Shown piece after piece: positions 1 through 12,468 of a stretch of DNA of 64,000 nt. Location: positions 1 through 64,000 of the forward strand of contig JAMXBD010004312.1 in the NCBI GenBank assembly GCA_024138025.1, given 5' to 3'. Position numbers and translations under genes: made by a program. The notes beneath the pieces were generated by a model. The model was not told where the DNA came from and did no database searches. It saw only the letters and a program-made list of their open reading frames with translations. The DNA is from Combretum micranthum. Its lineage: Eukaryota; Streptophyta; Magnoliopsida; Myrtales; Combretaceae. Position 1 is the stretch's first letter; each line of letters begins with the position of its first letter.

Positions 1-830
1 GGATGAACAAAACCCTCTGGTTGTGTCAAATACACATCCTCAAGTAGGTTTCCATTAAGAAACGTTGTTTTGACATCCATTTGTCAGATCTCATAATCAT
101 AGTAGGCAGCAATGGCAATAAAAATCCTGATGGATTTAAGCATGGCAACTGGTGAGAAAGTTTCATCATAGTCTATACCATGTGTTTGCTTGAAACCTTT
201 CGACACTAATCGTGCTTTAAAGGTCTACACATTACCATCCATATTGGTTTTCTTCTTGAAAACCCATTTGCACCCAATGGTCTTTATAACTTCAAGTGGA
301 TCAATCAAAGTCCATACTTGATTATCATCCATCGATTGTATTTCAGATTTCATGGCTTCCAGCCATTTCTCAGAATCTGGTCCTTTCATGGCTTCCTGGT
401 AGGTAGTGGGCTCATTTTGATCCATGAGCAACACATCACGACTATCTGTAATGAGAAATCCATATCACTTAGGTTGATGTCGTACCCTATCAAACCTGCG
501 TAGGCCTTGTGTTACTTGTGGAGGGTCAACAGGTAACTGTGCGACTTGTTGACTTTCTATTGGCGGTATTACACTATTTTGTGGGTCTTGGACTTCTTCA
601 AGATGTACTTTACTCCCACTGGTTCTTCTATAGATAAACTCTTTCTCTAAGAAGATGTCATTCCGAGCAACAAATACTTTGCTTTCGGAGGGATTATAAA
701 AGTAGTACCCTTTGGTTTCTTTTGGGTACCTCACAAAAAGGCATTTATCTGATTTAGGTCCTAATTTGTCTGAGGCTAGACGTCTCACATAAGCCTCACA
801 ACCCCAAATCTTGAGGAAAGATAGACTAGT
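1..830 (-). pseudogene. pol: copia pol fragment: integrase C-terminus and RT N-terminus
   Basis: Reading leftwards from 830, the frame gives the copia integrase end motif KIWGCEAYV at about 800-825. It continues into the typical linker (SDKCLFVRYPKETKGYYFY) and then RT start motifs (QEAMKGPDSEKWLEAM at about 345-400, GCKWVFKKKT at about 240-270). Single in-frame stops break it, for example just after the RHQPK residues near 465 and near 225, so it cannot be translated whole. It is the continuation of the pol at 10689-11600; the two are separated by inserted Tekay-type LTRs, with roughly 60-65 integrase residues missing at the join. Frame order and motif spacing make the copia assignment firm. 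Confidence 0.85.
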
Positions 831-1462
831 TGTAAACCCTCAAAGTTTTGTGACCGATTTAGCTTAAACCCTAATTGGAAAGTCAACCAGAAACCCCAAA
901 GTCAACAAAACCCTAGTTAGATGAAATGGTTTAAGTCCGACAATCCCAAATAAGCAACCCTAAGAAAGTAAATAAGAGATTAGTATGTAGAATAGTTCAT
1001 AATTACATAAGAAAGCTTAAAAAGATCAGATTAGTAAAACCTCGAATCGTTTTGAACCTAAACGTGTACAGTTCTTGAAAAACATGTCCTGGGGCTTGGA
1101 ATAGTAAAAATATTCTGGATATACCATTAGACTCGTAAGAATGTAAATTTTTTAAAAATATCAGTTTTATAATTTTTCGGTAAATAAAAATTGCAGATAT
1201 CGCAATTATATGCGTATTTTCTTACTATCGGTACTTTATTAGTCATATCTACTTTATATTACACTATTCATTACTATTCTATATTATTCTTTTATCTCTT
1301 CTAACACCTACTCTTACAACACCATAACCTATTACCTTCACTTTTTACCTTTTCCATAACTTCATTTCACATCTATCTTACTTATTACTTCATTTAATCA
1401 ATAAAAATACAAAAATAAATCTCTCTTCCCCCTCCATCATGTAATGGCAGGCGCCTCCCTTG

Positions 1463-1465
<3 letters not shown>

Positions 1466-1496
<31 letters not shown>
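1466..1496. repeat. (CT)n microsatellite
   Basis: About fifteen CT units sit just upstream of the TATA-like box of LTR A. The CT-rich context is shared with other family LTRs; the pure run is specific to this copy. Confidence 0.95.
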
Positions 1497-1502
<6 letters not shown>

Positions 1503-1548
1503 GTTTTATTTTTCTTTTATTTAAATCACACAAAAATCACTCCTCATT

Positions 1549-1562
1549 TCCTACAAATACCC
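1549..1562 (+). promoter_or_regulatory. TATA-like box of LTR A
   Basis: CCTACAAATACCCC lies where better-preserved copies have CTATAAATACCCC, so this is a decayed TATA box. Confidence 0.45.
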
Positions 1563-2690
1563 CCCTCTTTGTTCACTTCTTGTCACGCCCCAAAGAGTAC
1601 CCTAAACGTGGTGGTCCACCACATACAGTATTAAAACTTAAGAATAAATTCACGAAGTCATGCGAAAGTTTTCAACACTATATGTAAGGCATTTATCACA
1701 ACAATAGGAGACACCAGTAGGATGTATAATTCGAGATAGTAAATATAGCATACAAGAATCTAAATAATCATCCAATTTATCATTAAGAGAATATAATCCT
1801 TACATCATCTTGGGGGTTTTCCTCTATAATTCTCCAAACAATCATAATATCAACTTAATCTTTCTCACAACAAAATAATACTAATACCAAAAGATATTAA
1901 AGAATAATTAACCTAAGATCTTCAAAAGATTTCCAGAAGCTCCTCAAAACATAATCCCACTCGGGTATATGCAGTCCTCAAGCATGAAAGATATTGGTCC
2001 TGATACAACAAAGGTCTATCGGAGTAGAAGCATAACTAACTTAGTGAGAATATTCCTAAATCAGCATACTTGTATAAATAATTTCAAACAAGTTATTAAA
2101 CAAGCATATGAATGCATCAAGCAAGTGATCAAGCAATACATATGATCTACCAGAAATCATATGTTTGAATGGATTCACCCCTTCATTCAGGGTTAGGTGT
2201 TCTAGGCTCTTTAAAACCCATCTTTAAAATCCAACTCATGTAGTTTATTTTAGGTGCCTACTCACCCATCTTAAAATAGTTCTTTCAGGCTCCTATTCGA
2301 CCATCTCACAAATTTATGGCTCCTGCAAACCCGGCTACTATACTCTTCTCCCATCGAGTATAGCAGCTCATGCAATGAAACTAACTACGTGATATGCATG
2401 AATTAATTAATATAATACATAGTATATGATTGGAGTAATTTAAAGGTAATCACAGAATTTGCACAAACTCTAACAGAATAATAGTAAAACATAAGTTAAT
2501 TAATAACGATTCATGCTTCAGTATGCTTAACATTCTTTCAACCAATATTATCATACATAATTCATTTTCATCTTTTCCTACTTCTAGTGCCTCTAGCTAT
2601 AAGCACAACCAAGTACGAAAAAGGTAAGAAATAAACTCACTTGGTCATGAGGATCTATCTTTCTTACGGATGAGTCGATCAGTAAATCCG

Positions 2691-2737
2691 CTAATCAAAA
2701 TAATTCTCTGGGTATTAATACTCCTCCTTGGGATCAC
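2691..2737 (-). other. Candidate LTR mini-exon, copy B (one internal stop)
   Basis: On the minus strand a TAG acceptor-like site is followed by 47 nt encoding (G)DPKEEY*YPENYFD and a TAG stop. One internal TAA breaks it, but the YPENYFD tail is kept. GTGAGT follows at about 2640. Confidence 0.45.
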
Positions 2738-4807
2738 CTAATCAAGAAGAATACCCATAATGAGTATTTCTTATTGATTCTATGGTACTTATAAAAAACT
2801 ATGTTATAAGATAGTTAAAATTCGTATAGAAGGTAATTTCAAGTTAAAATGGCTATAACTTAGTCATTTTAACTCAGAATTGCGCAAATAATATACCGTT
2901 TTCTACCTACTCGAAATGATCTAACCATTTCTAAGGTTATTTTTGTCATAAAAGCCATTTAGGTTGGAAAATACTACGGTACAAAATAGTTACGAATTTA
3001 TAGTTCACAAAGTATGATTTTTCCAAACTTCACTTTACTCAAAAATCTTTAAGCAAAAATATATGGATATATATATAGTTGAAAAATCCTTTGAACATAT
3101 ATTTATACTCATATTGTATGCATGACTTTTGTAGTGTTGTCTCAATATTGATATTTCATAAACAATTTGTCTTTGACGGTTTTCAAAAGATAAAACTTTT
3201 GAAAATTTATCCGTTTTGAATTGTTAGAAGGATAACTAAAATATATTGGGGTTGTTATGAGTAAATGGTTTTCTATCATAATTTCATCTTCTCACTTTTC
3301 AAAAGTAAATTCATTTTAAAAAATTTTGGTTCTTTAAGTTATCTACTAACTTTATTTCTAGTGATTGAAAATAAGTTTTTCAAAATATCCTTTAAGGTTT
3401 TTATGTGGTCAAATATATGAAGTTGTGTTAAATGTATGTTTTCCTCTTACTTTTATATACTTTCTCGTCTTTAGGAAATAAGTTTACCTTTAAACTTTAC
3501 TTCTTTGGTAAATATTATTTTTCAAAGTTGGTTTCCAAAATAGTGATTTGATTTTATCTTGGTTTGAAAAACTTATTTTTTCTTAATATTTGTTAAATGG
3601 TAGAATAATTCCCTTAGACAAGTATATAAGAAAAGCTTTTTAATAAAGAATTGTTAACATTAGAACTTAGCAAAAATTTCATTTTAATTTTGAAAAGAGA
3701 ATAACAATATAAAATTTAAGTTTTGAAGAAGCTTTCTTATTATGTGATTTTCAAAGTTTATAATGAATCTATTTAATCTTATAAAAGATATGGTTGAGTT
3801 AAAATCTTAAATTCAAGGCTAAAATTTTTATCTTTATGGAGTATTTAGTTTTGATTTATAAAAGAAATGAGTTTCTTTCATTTGAAAAATCTTAGGCACT
3901 AATACTTTAAAACTTATTATTAACTTACTTAAGCTTTTAAAAACAATATTTAGACTCCTTTGTTGAAAAACTCCTTTATCGAGAAATCTAGTTCACTTTT
4001 CCTTGTTTAAGAAAGAATCCATTTTTTTATTTTTACTTAAGACAACAACGTTATAATCATGCATGAATATGATTATGTAGGTAAAAGTAAAAATATTACA
4101 TAATAAGATAGAAAGAAATACTTCTAAGTAAATAAACATAATAAAATAGTCAAGCATTGGGAACCTTAGCTTCATCAAGGTATCCCGATCATGTATTGGG
4201 AGCCTTAGCTTCATCAAGGCAACCCGAGACTATGAATGGATTAGTCCCAAAAGAAAAGAAAAGAAAGAAAAAAAAGTTTTGACTTGATATGGACAAGTCT
4301 AAGACCAAAAAGACTAGTTTTAATAAATTGCATAAAACAAGTAAATAAATAAATTGCAAGATGTGAAAATAAATAAATAACAAATGAGCTTATATGCTCT
4401 AAATAAATATATATACATAGTATACATAATACTATATAAGTTAGATTAGAGCAAAATAATAATAATATAATGATAACAACAATAACATAATGTAAAATAA
4501 GAACATAAACAAAAACAAAACATGAACATATTGTTGCTTTTTTAACTCATATGAGTCTAAGAAACATACACTAAGCTCATGCTAAGTTGTATGAACATGA
4601 TAAAGAATATAGGTAGGATTTTTATCTAAGGTTTAATGGAAGGTTTGAAAAGAGATGAATGGGTTTTGTGTTTGTTATTTTCTTCTTGAAGTGTAGTGAA
4701 TGATAGAGAGTATTTTGAGAGAGATTTGTTGGAGAGAGGTTTTGAGAGGAAATTTTGGTAGAGTTTTGTTATGTAAAATGGATATGTGAAGGAATGAAGG
4801 AGGAATG

Positions 4808-4821
4808 GGGTATTTATAGAA
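4808..4821 (-). promoter_or_regulatory. TATA box of LTR B
   Basis: The minus strand reads TCTATAAATACCCC, the family promoter motif. Confidence 0.6.
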
Positions 4822-7800
4822 TTTTCGGAGTGAATTTTTTGATGTAATAAAATAAATTGAAAATGAAAAATAATTGAAGGAAGAGAGAGAAGGTAGCGCT
4901 GGCCTTAGAGAGAAAAGAAAGAGAGTGAGTTGATTTTGTTTGTATTTTGTAAGAAAATAATTAATTTGTAAGATATGATTTGATATAAGATGTATTAGAA
5001 ATGTAAAAGTGTAAGAAAATAGTATGTAGGTAATAAGAAATAGGTGTAAGAAAAAGTAGAGATAGTGAAATAGTAATAAATAGTAGGAATAGTACTCATG
5101 AATAGTAAACTAGACATATAAAATACGTATAGTAATAAAAATATGCGTAAACGAGCTATATCTATTATTTTTAGTTATCGAAAAATTCTAAAACTGATAT
5201 TTTTGAAATTTTTGTTTAATTACAAGTCTTTTGGTGTTATCGGAATATTTTTTTTATTCCGAGCTCTGGGATATGCTTTTCGAGAACTGATTCCAATTGA
5301 GTCGAAGGACACTCGAAATTCGCGAATATGATATTTTTATGTTACCCTATATTATTACGAACTATTTTAAGCATTAAATTAATTTCGTTTTCTAGGGTTT
5401 GAGAACGCAGGATTGCCAAAGTTGAAATTGCTTGATTGTCTTGGTCTTTGTTGACTTTTGAAGTTCCGGTTTGACTAGGGTTAGGGATTAATCCAACTTT
5501 ACCCTAGAAATTGAGGGGTTTATATTAGGGATTGGATAGGTGGATCTTTTCATGTTCGAACTTTCGAATCGAACAATTTTTGAACTTTCTATTTTTGTTT
5601 TTGAAAATTCTCTTATGAAATCTCGAGATTGAAATTGTTTAAGGTTTGGTTTCAACTTGGGTCAGACTTCAAGCTTTCGATTGGTATTCCAAAACCATTC
5701 TTGAAAAATTTGGGGGCTTACACTCCTTTCACACAATTACTACCCACAAATTTCTACCAAATCTCTCTCAAATTCTCCTCTCAACACTCTCTCTAAAAAC
5801 TTTCTCAAAACTCTCTCAAAATAATCTCAAACCACCTTCTACATACATAAAACCCATAACCGCATAATACTTAAAAAACCCTCTTTAGGCAAACTTTTCT
5901 TTACGTATTCTTTTTCTCATGTCGTGTAACTTTACATGATTATGGTGTGAGTTTCCAAAAATTAAATGTTATGGAAGCTACACTATATTCATGTATTGTT
6001 CTTGTTAACGAATATCTATTTATGTTTATGTTGTTATTTCACTTTGTTCATATTATTATTGTTATTATGTCTAAGTGTTATTATGTATCTATATACATAT
6101 ATTCTTTAGAGCATATAAGCTCACTTGCAATTTATTATTTTAATGCAAAGTAATTTATTTATTTCTTTCATTGAAATTTATTTATTTCTTGTTGTTTTAA
6201 GACTAGTCTCTAGTCTTAGACTTGCCCTCATCAAGTCAAAGCAATTTTTCTTTCTTTTATTTTATTTTTCTTTTGGGACTAGTCTACTTCTTAGTCATAG
6301 GAGCCTTGAAGAAGCTAAGACTCCCAATACTTGACTTTATTTATTGTTTATGTTATTTTTTGCTTGTTATTGTTTCTCATAAATCATGCCTATTAAGATT
6401 GTTGTCCAAATTTTTAAAACTCCAATTATAAAAATGAGATTTTATCACCTAAAGGACAGTTTCACATGAAATATAAAATCTGTGGTTAAGCCCAAAGTAA
6501 AATTCTTTTCCAAGCTTTAGGAAGAACTCACTACAATTTTAAAACTTACTTTTGTTTTGAAAAAGCTTTTTAAATCCATTATATATTTCTTGTTTTCTTA
6601 AAAGAAGATGATTTTGGTACTAGAATAATTTTAATAATATGAGGAAATCCCTTAAAATGAAAATAAGAGTTTCCAAAACCAAGATTTTTCAAATAAATAG
6701 TCAAATAAAACAAATAGGAAAAGTAGCACTAATGTTGAGAAATTAGAAAAGAAGATTCATTTTTTTATCCAAAAAAATCATTTAGAAAAATAGTAAGACA
6801 AACATAAAGTAATTCTTTGAAAACAAAGGAAATCAAAATTGTCACGCCCCAATGGGTACCCTAAACGTGATAGTCCGCCACACTCAATATTAAAGCTTAA
6901 GTATGACAACCTTAGTCATTTCCAAAAGCTTTTATATTAAGTGTAAGGCTTACTTTCACAATTTTAGAGGACCATATGTGGAATAATGAAGTTTAGGGAG
7001 ATATAAAAACATATTAAGAAAAGGGATTCACAATAATTATTTATTCATGGCAAAGACTTTACAAACTTAAGGACAATTCCTAAATTACTAATCTATTATA
7101 TATCTATTTGCATGCTAATATTTTGCTTGTACTTTATCCAGATTTCTAATGTTCAAAAGGGATTACCTACCCGCATGGTCCACGTGGCCTTAACCATAAG
7201 TATGGGAACTGCAAAAGATAGCTATCGGGGTATGAGCTATTAGGCTTAGTGAGAACTATTTCCATAAATAACTTCTTGTAACAAGATTCAAACAAGTTGG
7301 TTAATCACACATATGTAATGCATCAAACACGTGGGCAAACAATCATATAGCTTTCCGGGAACTATATGTTGAATGGATTTACACCCTCCATTCGGGGTTT
7401 GGTGATACTCAAAACAAGTAGTTTTAATAATAGAAAATTTAAGCTTGCGAGAACTCATCACCAAGCATTCATTAAAAACTTTTAAACTTGCGAGCACTCA
7501 TCGCCAAGTATTCCGAATCTACTTGATTTGACCTTGCTTTCGGATCAACCGCCAAGCATATTCCATTAAGCCCAACAATCGCTTTCGGATCTTCCGCCAA
7601 GTGTTGCTTTCGACATGAGCCTGCTATCCTTCTCACCCAAGGATAATAACCCAACCATGCAATGTGACTCACTTCGTGGTATGCATGAGTTCATTAATTT
7701 ACAAAGTCATAACATAATTATTTTCAATTTTAAGGAGATCAAGGAATTTCATACAAATCAATATTAAATTAAAACAATCACTTAGAACTATTCGGGTTTC

Positions 7801-7973
7801 GATATTCTTATAATTCTTTCAAGGAATTATTTTTCATGCATATCGGTTTATCTTTTCCTAACTCTAGTGCAACTAATTTACAAGCACAACAAGTGTAGCA
7901 TTTATTGGAAATAAATTCACGATGCCATTGGTCGTCTATTCCTCTAAGCGGATGAGTCGTTCACACACTCCAC

Positions 7974-8020
7974 TTAATCGTAATAGTTCTCGGGGTGAAG
8001 AAATCCTTCCTCGGGGTTAC
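7974..8020 (-). other. Candidate LTR mini-exon, copy C
   Basis: TTGGTTAG precedes 47 nt encoding (G)NPEEGFLHPENYYD and a TAA stop. A weaker donor GTGAAT follows near 7920. The frame is fully open. Confidence 0.5.
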
Positions 8021-9807
8021 CTAACCAAAGAAAATACCCATAATGAGTTTTTCTTGAAGATTTTCTTGAATTTTGGCAAAACAAGGTCAAAGAACGTTAA
8101 AGTTCGTGTAGAAGAATGTTCCAACTTAAAATGGTCATAACTTGGTCATTTTAACTCGGAATCGCGATATAATATACTGATTTCTATCTACTCGAAAAGA
8201 TCTACCCATTTTAAAATTATTTCCCACAAACAAATCCATATAGGCTCCGAAAAAGTGGCGACAAAATTCACCACGGATTTCCAAGTAAAAACACTTTGGT
8301 TCAAGAAATCAAAATTTGTTTGATAAATACTTAGTTATCTATATGGTTGAAAATTTCTCTTTTTATAACTATATAACTCATATTTAAGCATGCTCAAGTG
8401 TCTTGTTGTCCAAATTATTTTTCTTAGGTAAAACTATGTCGGTTGGAAGCTTTTCGGAATTTGTTTTTGTAAATTTCTTTGAAATGAGTACCTTGTTTTC
8501 TTTGTTTTCTAAAAACGTTTTATGTTGGTTTTATTTATCTCTTTCCAAGTAACTTTTGAAAATAAAATTTTCTACTCTTTAAGTTATATTAATACTATAT
8601 TTGAAGTTTTCTAAGAAATATGTTATTCTTCATTTTTCTTGTGTAAATTCCTTTGTTTACTTGTTTTGCAAAAATTCCTTACTTGATATTTTTCATTCTT
8701 TTTCTCATTTTCAAAAATAATCATTCATGCATGAAAATTTGTTTTCTTCATAAAAAAAAAAAAAACAACAACGTGGAACAATTAATGACTTTTTGTAGAA
8801 AAACTAATTCTATAATCTTATTAACTTCTTCTTGTAACTTGAAAAGAAATATCTTTATTATTTTCAAACCATAAATTTTCTTTGCCTATTTGTTTGCAAG
8901 GTCTTTAGTTAAAATTTCCTTAGTCATCCATCTTATTATAAAAGAACCATTTTTGTATCAACAAATATTTTCTTTTGGAAACAAGGTAGAATAACAAAGA
9001 TTTGAGTAGCTTTTTAAGTAAAAATAGTTTCTAAATTCATAATGAATCTTTTTGGTAACTTGAAAATGAATGAGTTTATTTTTGTTATCTTATATTTTTA
9101 TGTTTCACATAAACTTATTCCTAAGTGACAAAAAGCCTTCTTTTATTTGATTATCTTTAGAAAATAAAACTTTTGGACAACAATCTAAATGAACAAGATT
9201 ATGAGAATAATAATAAACAAAATAACATAAGGCATAAATAATAAAGTCAAGTATTGGAGTCTTAGCTTTTTCAAGGCTCCCGGGACTAAGAAGTAAAGTA
9301 GTCCCATAAAGAAATAAAATGAAAGAAAGAAAAGCTTGTTTTGACTTGATGAGGACAAGTCTAAGACTAGAGACTAGTCTTATTTCGACAAGAAATAGAT
9401 AAATAAATTGCAATGGAAAAGTAAATAAATTGCTTTGCATGAAGTAAATAAATTGCAAGTGAGGTTATATGCTCTAAAGAATATGTATATGTATAGATAC
9501 ATTAACAATAATAAAACAACATAAACATAAATGGATTGACATGAACAAGAACAATTCATGAACATAATGTAGTTTCCATAACTTGTAGTATTTGGAAACT
9601 CACACTATGGTCATGTAAAGTTACATGGCATGAAGAAGAAGAAAGAAATATAAAGTGGTTACCTAAAGAAGATTTTGATATGGTTACATGGTTATGGGTT
9701 TTTGTTGTTGGTGGAAGTTGTTGTGGAATTGTTTTGAGAGATTTTGGGAGGGTTTTGGTATGAATTTGTGGGTAGTGAATGTGTGAAAGAAGTGAAAGAG
9801 GAGGGGG

Positions 9808-9820
9808 GGTATTTATAGGA
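9808..9820 (-). promoter_or_regulatory. TATA box of LTR C
   Basis: The minus strand reads CCTATAAATACCC. A donor-like TTTAG|GTAACC lies about 150 nt downstream (9662). Confidence 0.6.
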
Positions 9821-10525
9821 TTTTGAGGAGTGATTTTTGTGTGATTAAAATAAATGCAAAATTAAAACAATTTGAGAGGGAAGAGAGAGATGGGGCGCCG
9901 GCCATGGTGTGATGAGGGGGAGGGTGATTTAATTTTTTGACTTTTTGGAAAATAAAAGATGTAATTTGTAAGGTAGATGTGATATAAAGTTATGGGAAAG
10001 GTAAAAAGTTAAGATTATAGGTTATGTAGAGTGTAAGAGTAGGTGTAAGAAAAAGTAGAGATAGAAGAATAGTGTAGAATAGTAATGAATAGTGTAATGT
10101 AAAGTAAATGTGACAATTAAAGTACCGGTAGTAAGAAAATACGCGTATAATAGCTATATCTGCTATTTTTACTTGCCGAAAAATTACGAAACTGAAATTT
10201 TTGGAAAACTTATATTTTTACGAGTCTAACGGTCTATTCGGAATATTTTTACTAGTCCGGGCTTCTGGACACGTTTTTCGAGAACTGTGTCCGATCAGGT
10301 TCGAAGGACACCCTAATTTTGCGAAACTGAAACTTTTATAAAACCTATGGTTATTACGGACTATTCGAGCTAATTATCCCAACTTCGTTTTTCAGGGCCA
10401 AAGAAAACGGCAATACCGGATTTAGTTCGATACGGTAAACTAGGGTTTTGTTGATCTTTAGGGTTTCGTTTGACTTCCGATTAGGGTTTTGTGCTAAACC
10501 GATTCTGAAAATTTAGGGGTTTACA

Positions 10526-10538
10526 ACCTACCCCTCTT
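10526..10538 (-). other. Polypurine tract of element C
   Basis: The minus strand reads AAGAGGGGTAGGT immediately before the LTR start TGTAAACCCC. The same arrangement occurs at 44266-44279. Confidence 0.75.
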
Positions 10539-10688
10539 AAAGAAAGTTTTGTCCTCAAAACTTGGAAATTCCTTCTTGTGGTTCTAACCATTCCTAGTTA
10601 CTTGGGTTATGCGTCATTCTTCAAAAAGATCTCTTTACTTGATTTCCTCATTTCTTAACCTCTGAACTCTTACAGATAAATATCGGTA
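10539..10688 (-). pseudogene. Chromovirus integrase/chromodomain tail remnant joined to copia integrase
   Basis: In minus orientation a short stretch resembles the chromodomain tail of the Tekay element at 42445-42807 (compare VQRLRNEEIK here with MQRLQNKEIRYVK there). Stops follow, then a GAGGACAAAACTT stretch equivalent to the GAGGATAAAACTC stretch before the 3' LTR of the larger Tekay element. Upstream it abuts the copia residues GIISQ with no LTR boundary, so this is a deletion junction. Confidence 0.55.
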
Positions 10689-11600
10689 TTGTGAAATTAT
10701 TCCATAATTTCTGAGATGGTCATTAAATTCTTGGCTTAGATATTCGCCACCTCGATCTAATCGAAGCATTTTAATAGTTTTGCCAGGCTGATTTTGTACT
10801 TCATTCTAAAAAGTTTTAAACATTTCAAAAGATTTAGATTTATGCCTCATCAAAAAGACATATCCATATCTACTGAAATCATCAGTAAATATGATGAAGT
10901 ACTAATAACCTCCTCTAGAAGCAATGCTTAATGTGCCATATACATCAGTATGTATTAAGCCCAATAAATCCGCTGCCCTTTCACTGTGCCCAGTAAAGGG
11001 ATCTTTGGCCATCTTTCCTAATAAATAGGTCTTACATATCTCATATGATTCAAAATCAAATGAATTTAAGAATCCATCCTTATGGAGCTTCAATATGTGT
11101 TTCTCATTTATGTGACCTAGACAACAATGCCATAGGTAAGTCATATTTCAATCATCATATTTAAGTTTTTTAGTATTTATGTTATAAATAGATACATTAT
11201 CAGGTTTCAGATTTAGAACATAAAGACCATCATGTAAATCAGCATTTGCATAAAACATGTCTTTATTATAAATGGAGCATTTATTATTCTTAATAATAAA
11301 TGAAAATCCTTCAATATCCAAACATGAAACATAAATATTGTTCCTACTCAAAGTAGGAACATAGTAGCAATTGTTCAACATTAACAAGAGCCCACTAGGC
11401 AAATTCAACTCATAACTTCCAACAGCTAGGGCAGCAACCTTTGTTCCACTGGCCAGTCGCAAGTTAACCTCGCCCTTCTTTAGATCTCTACTCTTACTGA
11501 GATCCTACACGTTTGTACAAATGTGAGATCCATATCTGGTATCTAATACCCAAGAAGTAGAGAAAGATAAATTTATTTCTATAATATAAATACCTCAAGC
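10689..11600 (-). pseudogene. pol: copia pol: protease, GAG-pre-integrase and integrase N-terminal part
   Basis: From right to left: a protease whose active-site triplet reads D-T-R instead of D-T-G (11537-11545, a G-to-A change), followed by the usual GSHICTN and CYYVPTLSRN motifs; then the GAG-pre-integrase/zinc region (LWHCCLGHINEKHI, CKTYLLGKM, GHSERAADLLGLIHTDVYG) at about 10905-11140; then the integrase core as far as SQEFNDHLRNYGIISQ, where it is cut at 10689. Frame changes occur near 11145 and 10900. The order protease-integrase before RT is diagnostic of Ty1/copia. The mutated catalytic glycine and broken frames make it inactive. Confidence 0.85.
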
Positions 11601-11611
11601 AGTAGTCTGAC

Positions 11612-12401
11612 TACTCTTCTTCCTTTTTAGATCTTCTAAAGTTTGCAGTTCCTTTTCTAGTGACCTGGTTCATTGCAGTGAAAGCAAACTCCTTCCTTAG
11701 GAGGTTTAGCCTTTACTTTAGGCTTAGGCTTAGGCTTAGGCTTAGGCTTGGGCTTAGGCTTTGAACCTTTCGCAGCCTTAGCATTTCCTTTACCCTTCCT
11801 TTTCATGCCCTTCCCTTTCTAAACCATTAAGATATTGCTGGGCTTCTTCTTTTTGATATTGACCTCAGCAGTCTTAAGCATTGAATGCAATTCACAGATT
11901 GATTTGTCCATATTATTCATTGTGTAGTTCTTAACGAACTGGTCATAACTGTCTGGCAGCGAATTTAGGATCAAATCAATAGCAAATTCCTGACTTATTG
12001 GAAACCCCTCCCTATCAAGATGATCAATATATCCTTTCATCTTCAGGACATGGGCATTTACTAAACCTCCTTCAACCATCTTACAAGAATGTAAGGCCTG
12101 GATTATCTCATGAGCCTTCATGTTTTCCAGATCCTTTTGAAGTTCTGAACTCATGGTTGCAAGCATTGGGTGTCCCACTTCCAAAGAGTCATCAGAATGC
12201 TTCTTATAAGCATCCTTTTGAGCTCTTGGAGCATTAGCTAGAGGTTCCTTAGGAATAGGATCATCAAGGACATAAAGTTTCTTTTTCATTCTTGAGAACA
12301 ATTCTCAAGTTTCTGAACCAATCTAGAAAATTAGTCCCAATTAATTTGTCCTTCTCAAGGACCGATCGCAAAGATAAGTGTGAAGTATTGTTTGCAGCCA
12401 T
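11612..12401 (-). pseudogene. gag: copia gag (nucleocapsid) pseudogene
   Basis: The start codon is at 12401 (MAANNTSHLSLRSVLEKDKL), matching the usual copia gag start. A frame break near 12301-12340 is followed by a 160-codon open stretch with the conserved segment VNAHVLKMKGYIDHLDREGF and LILNSLPDSYDQF. Downstream comes a lysine-proline repeat coded by a hexanucleotide array, then a CCHC zinc knuckle (C-F-H-C-N-E-P-G-H, then stop, then K-R-N-C at about 11645-11690). The tryptophan usually found after GH is a TAG stop. The protein would bind the genomic RNA and form the particle; this copy is broken. Confidence 0.85.
11718..11759 (-). repeat. (TTAGGC)7 array encoding Lys-Pro repeats in copia gag
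   Basis: Seven hexamers, six TTAGGC and one TTGGGC. On the coding strand they read (AAGCCT)n, which is Lys-Pro. They lie in frame just before the zinc knuckle, so they belong to gag. Confidence 0.9.
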
Positions 12402-12436
12402 TGATCTACAGTTAAATATGCAAAGTTAAGTTTAAT

Positions 12437-12468
12437 TTATATATATATATATATATTTTTTTTTTTTA
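12437..12468. repeat. (TA)n followed by poly-T
   Basis: About ten TA units and then a T run, immediately upstream of the copia gag start on the minus strand. Confidence 0.9.

Larger units (their letters stand above)
1581..5722 (-). mobile_element. Solo LTR B, Tekay-like family, minus strand
   Basis: The copy runs from TGTCACGCCCC (1581) to GGGGGCTTACA (5722), the reverse complement of a TGTAAGC...GGGCGTGACA LTR. No PBS, PPT or coding region adjoins it, so it is a solo LTR of 4142 bp. Flanks are CTTCT (1576-1580) and CTCCT (5723-5727), a target duplication with one mismatch. Removing it rejoins the leader of LTR A smoothly. It contains the tandem CTTGATGAAGCTAAGG duplication (about 4150-4228), a TATA box near 4808 and the 47-nt candidate mini-exon. 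The first splice donor position is mutated (AG|ATAAAA near 4640). Confidence 0.85.
831..6839 (+). mobile_element. LTR A, Tekay-like family, plus strand, interrupted by B and cut short by C
   Basis: It starts TGTAAACCCT directly after copia integrase sequence (candidate target duplication CTAGT at 826-830). It follows the family LTR through the U3 module (about 1179-1245), a TATA-like box and CT-rich leader, and breaks at 1580 where LTR B is inserted. It resumes at 5728 and runs to 6839, where LTR C begins. About 1.86 kb of A remains. The second half, including the expected GGGCGTGACA end and the right target duplication, is missing. The conserved first splice donor is mutated here (AG|GCAAAC at about 5888). 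Confidence 0.75.
6840..10688 (-). mobile_element. Element C: 3' LTR plus remnant of internal 3' end of a Tekay-type element
   Basis: The LTR runs 6840-10525 (TGTCACGCCCC...AGGGGTTTACA, 3686 bp). Unlike the solo LTRs it is followed on the right by a polypurine tract and a short remnant of chromodomain coding sequence, so in minus orientation it is the 3' LTR of a once full-length element. The rest of that element is gone. At about 10688 the sequence switches without any LTR end into copia integrase. This is best explained by one large deletion that also took the second half of LTR A and about 190 bp of copia integrase. No matching target duplication is found, as expected from that history. Confidence 0.75.

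Noticed and set aside
1460..1687. Open frame starting in the CT repeat
   Set aside because: It reads through a microsatellite and across the A/B insertion junction.
5880..6000. Short uORF-like ATG-TCA-TGT-AAC-TT reading after the first donor in several LTRs (for example A, E, K)
   Set aside because: Only six codons, partly changed or extended in H, B and D, and located in the presumed intron. Not enough to call a feature.
11718..11759. TTAGGC telomere-like array
   Set aside because: It is short, in frame with copia gag and encodes Lys-Pro next to the zinc knuckle. It is not a plant telomere repeat.
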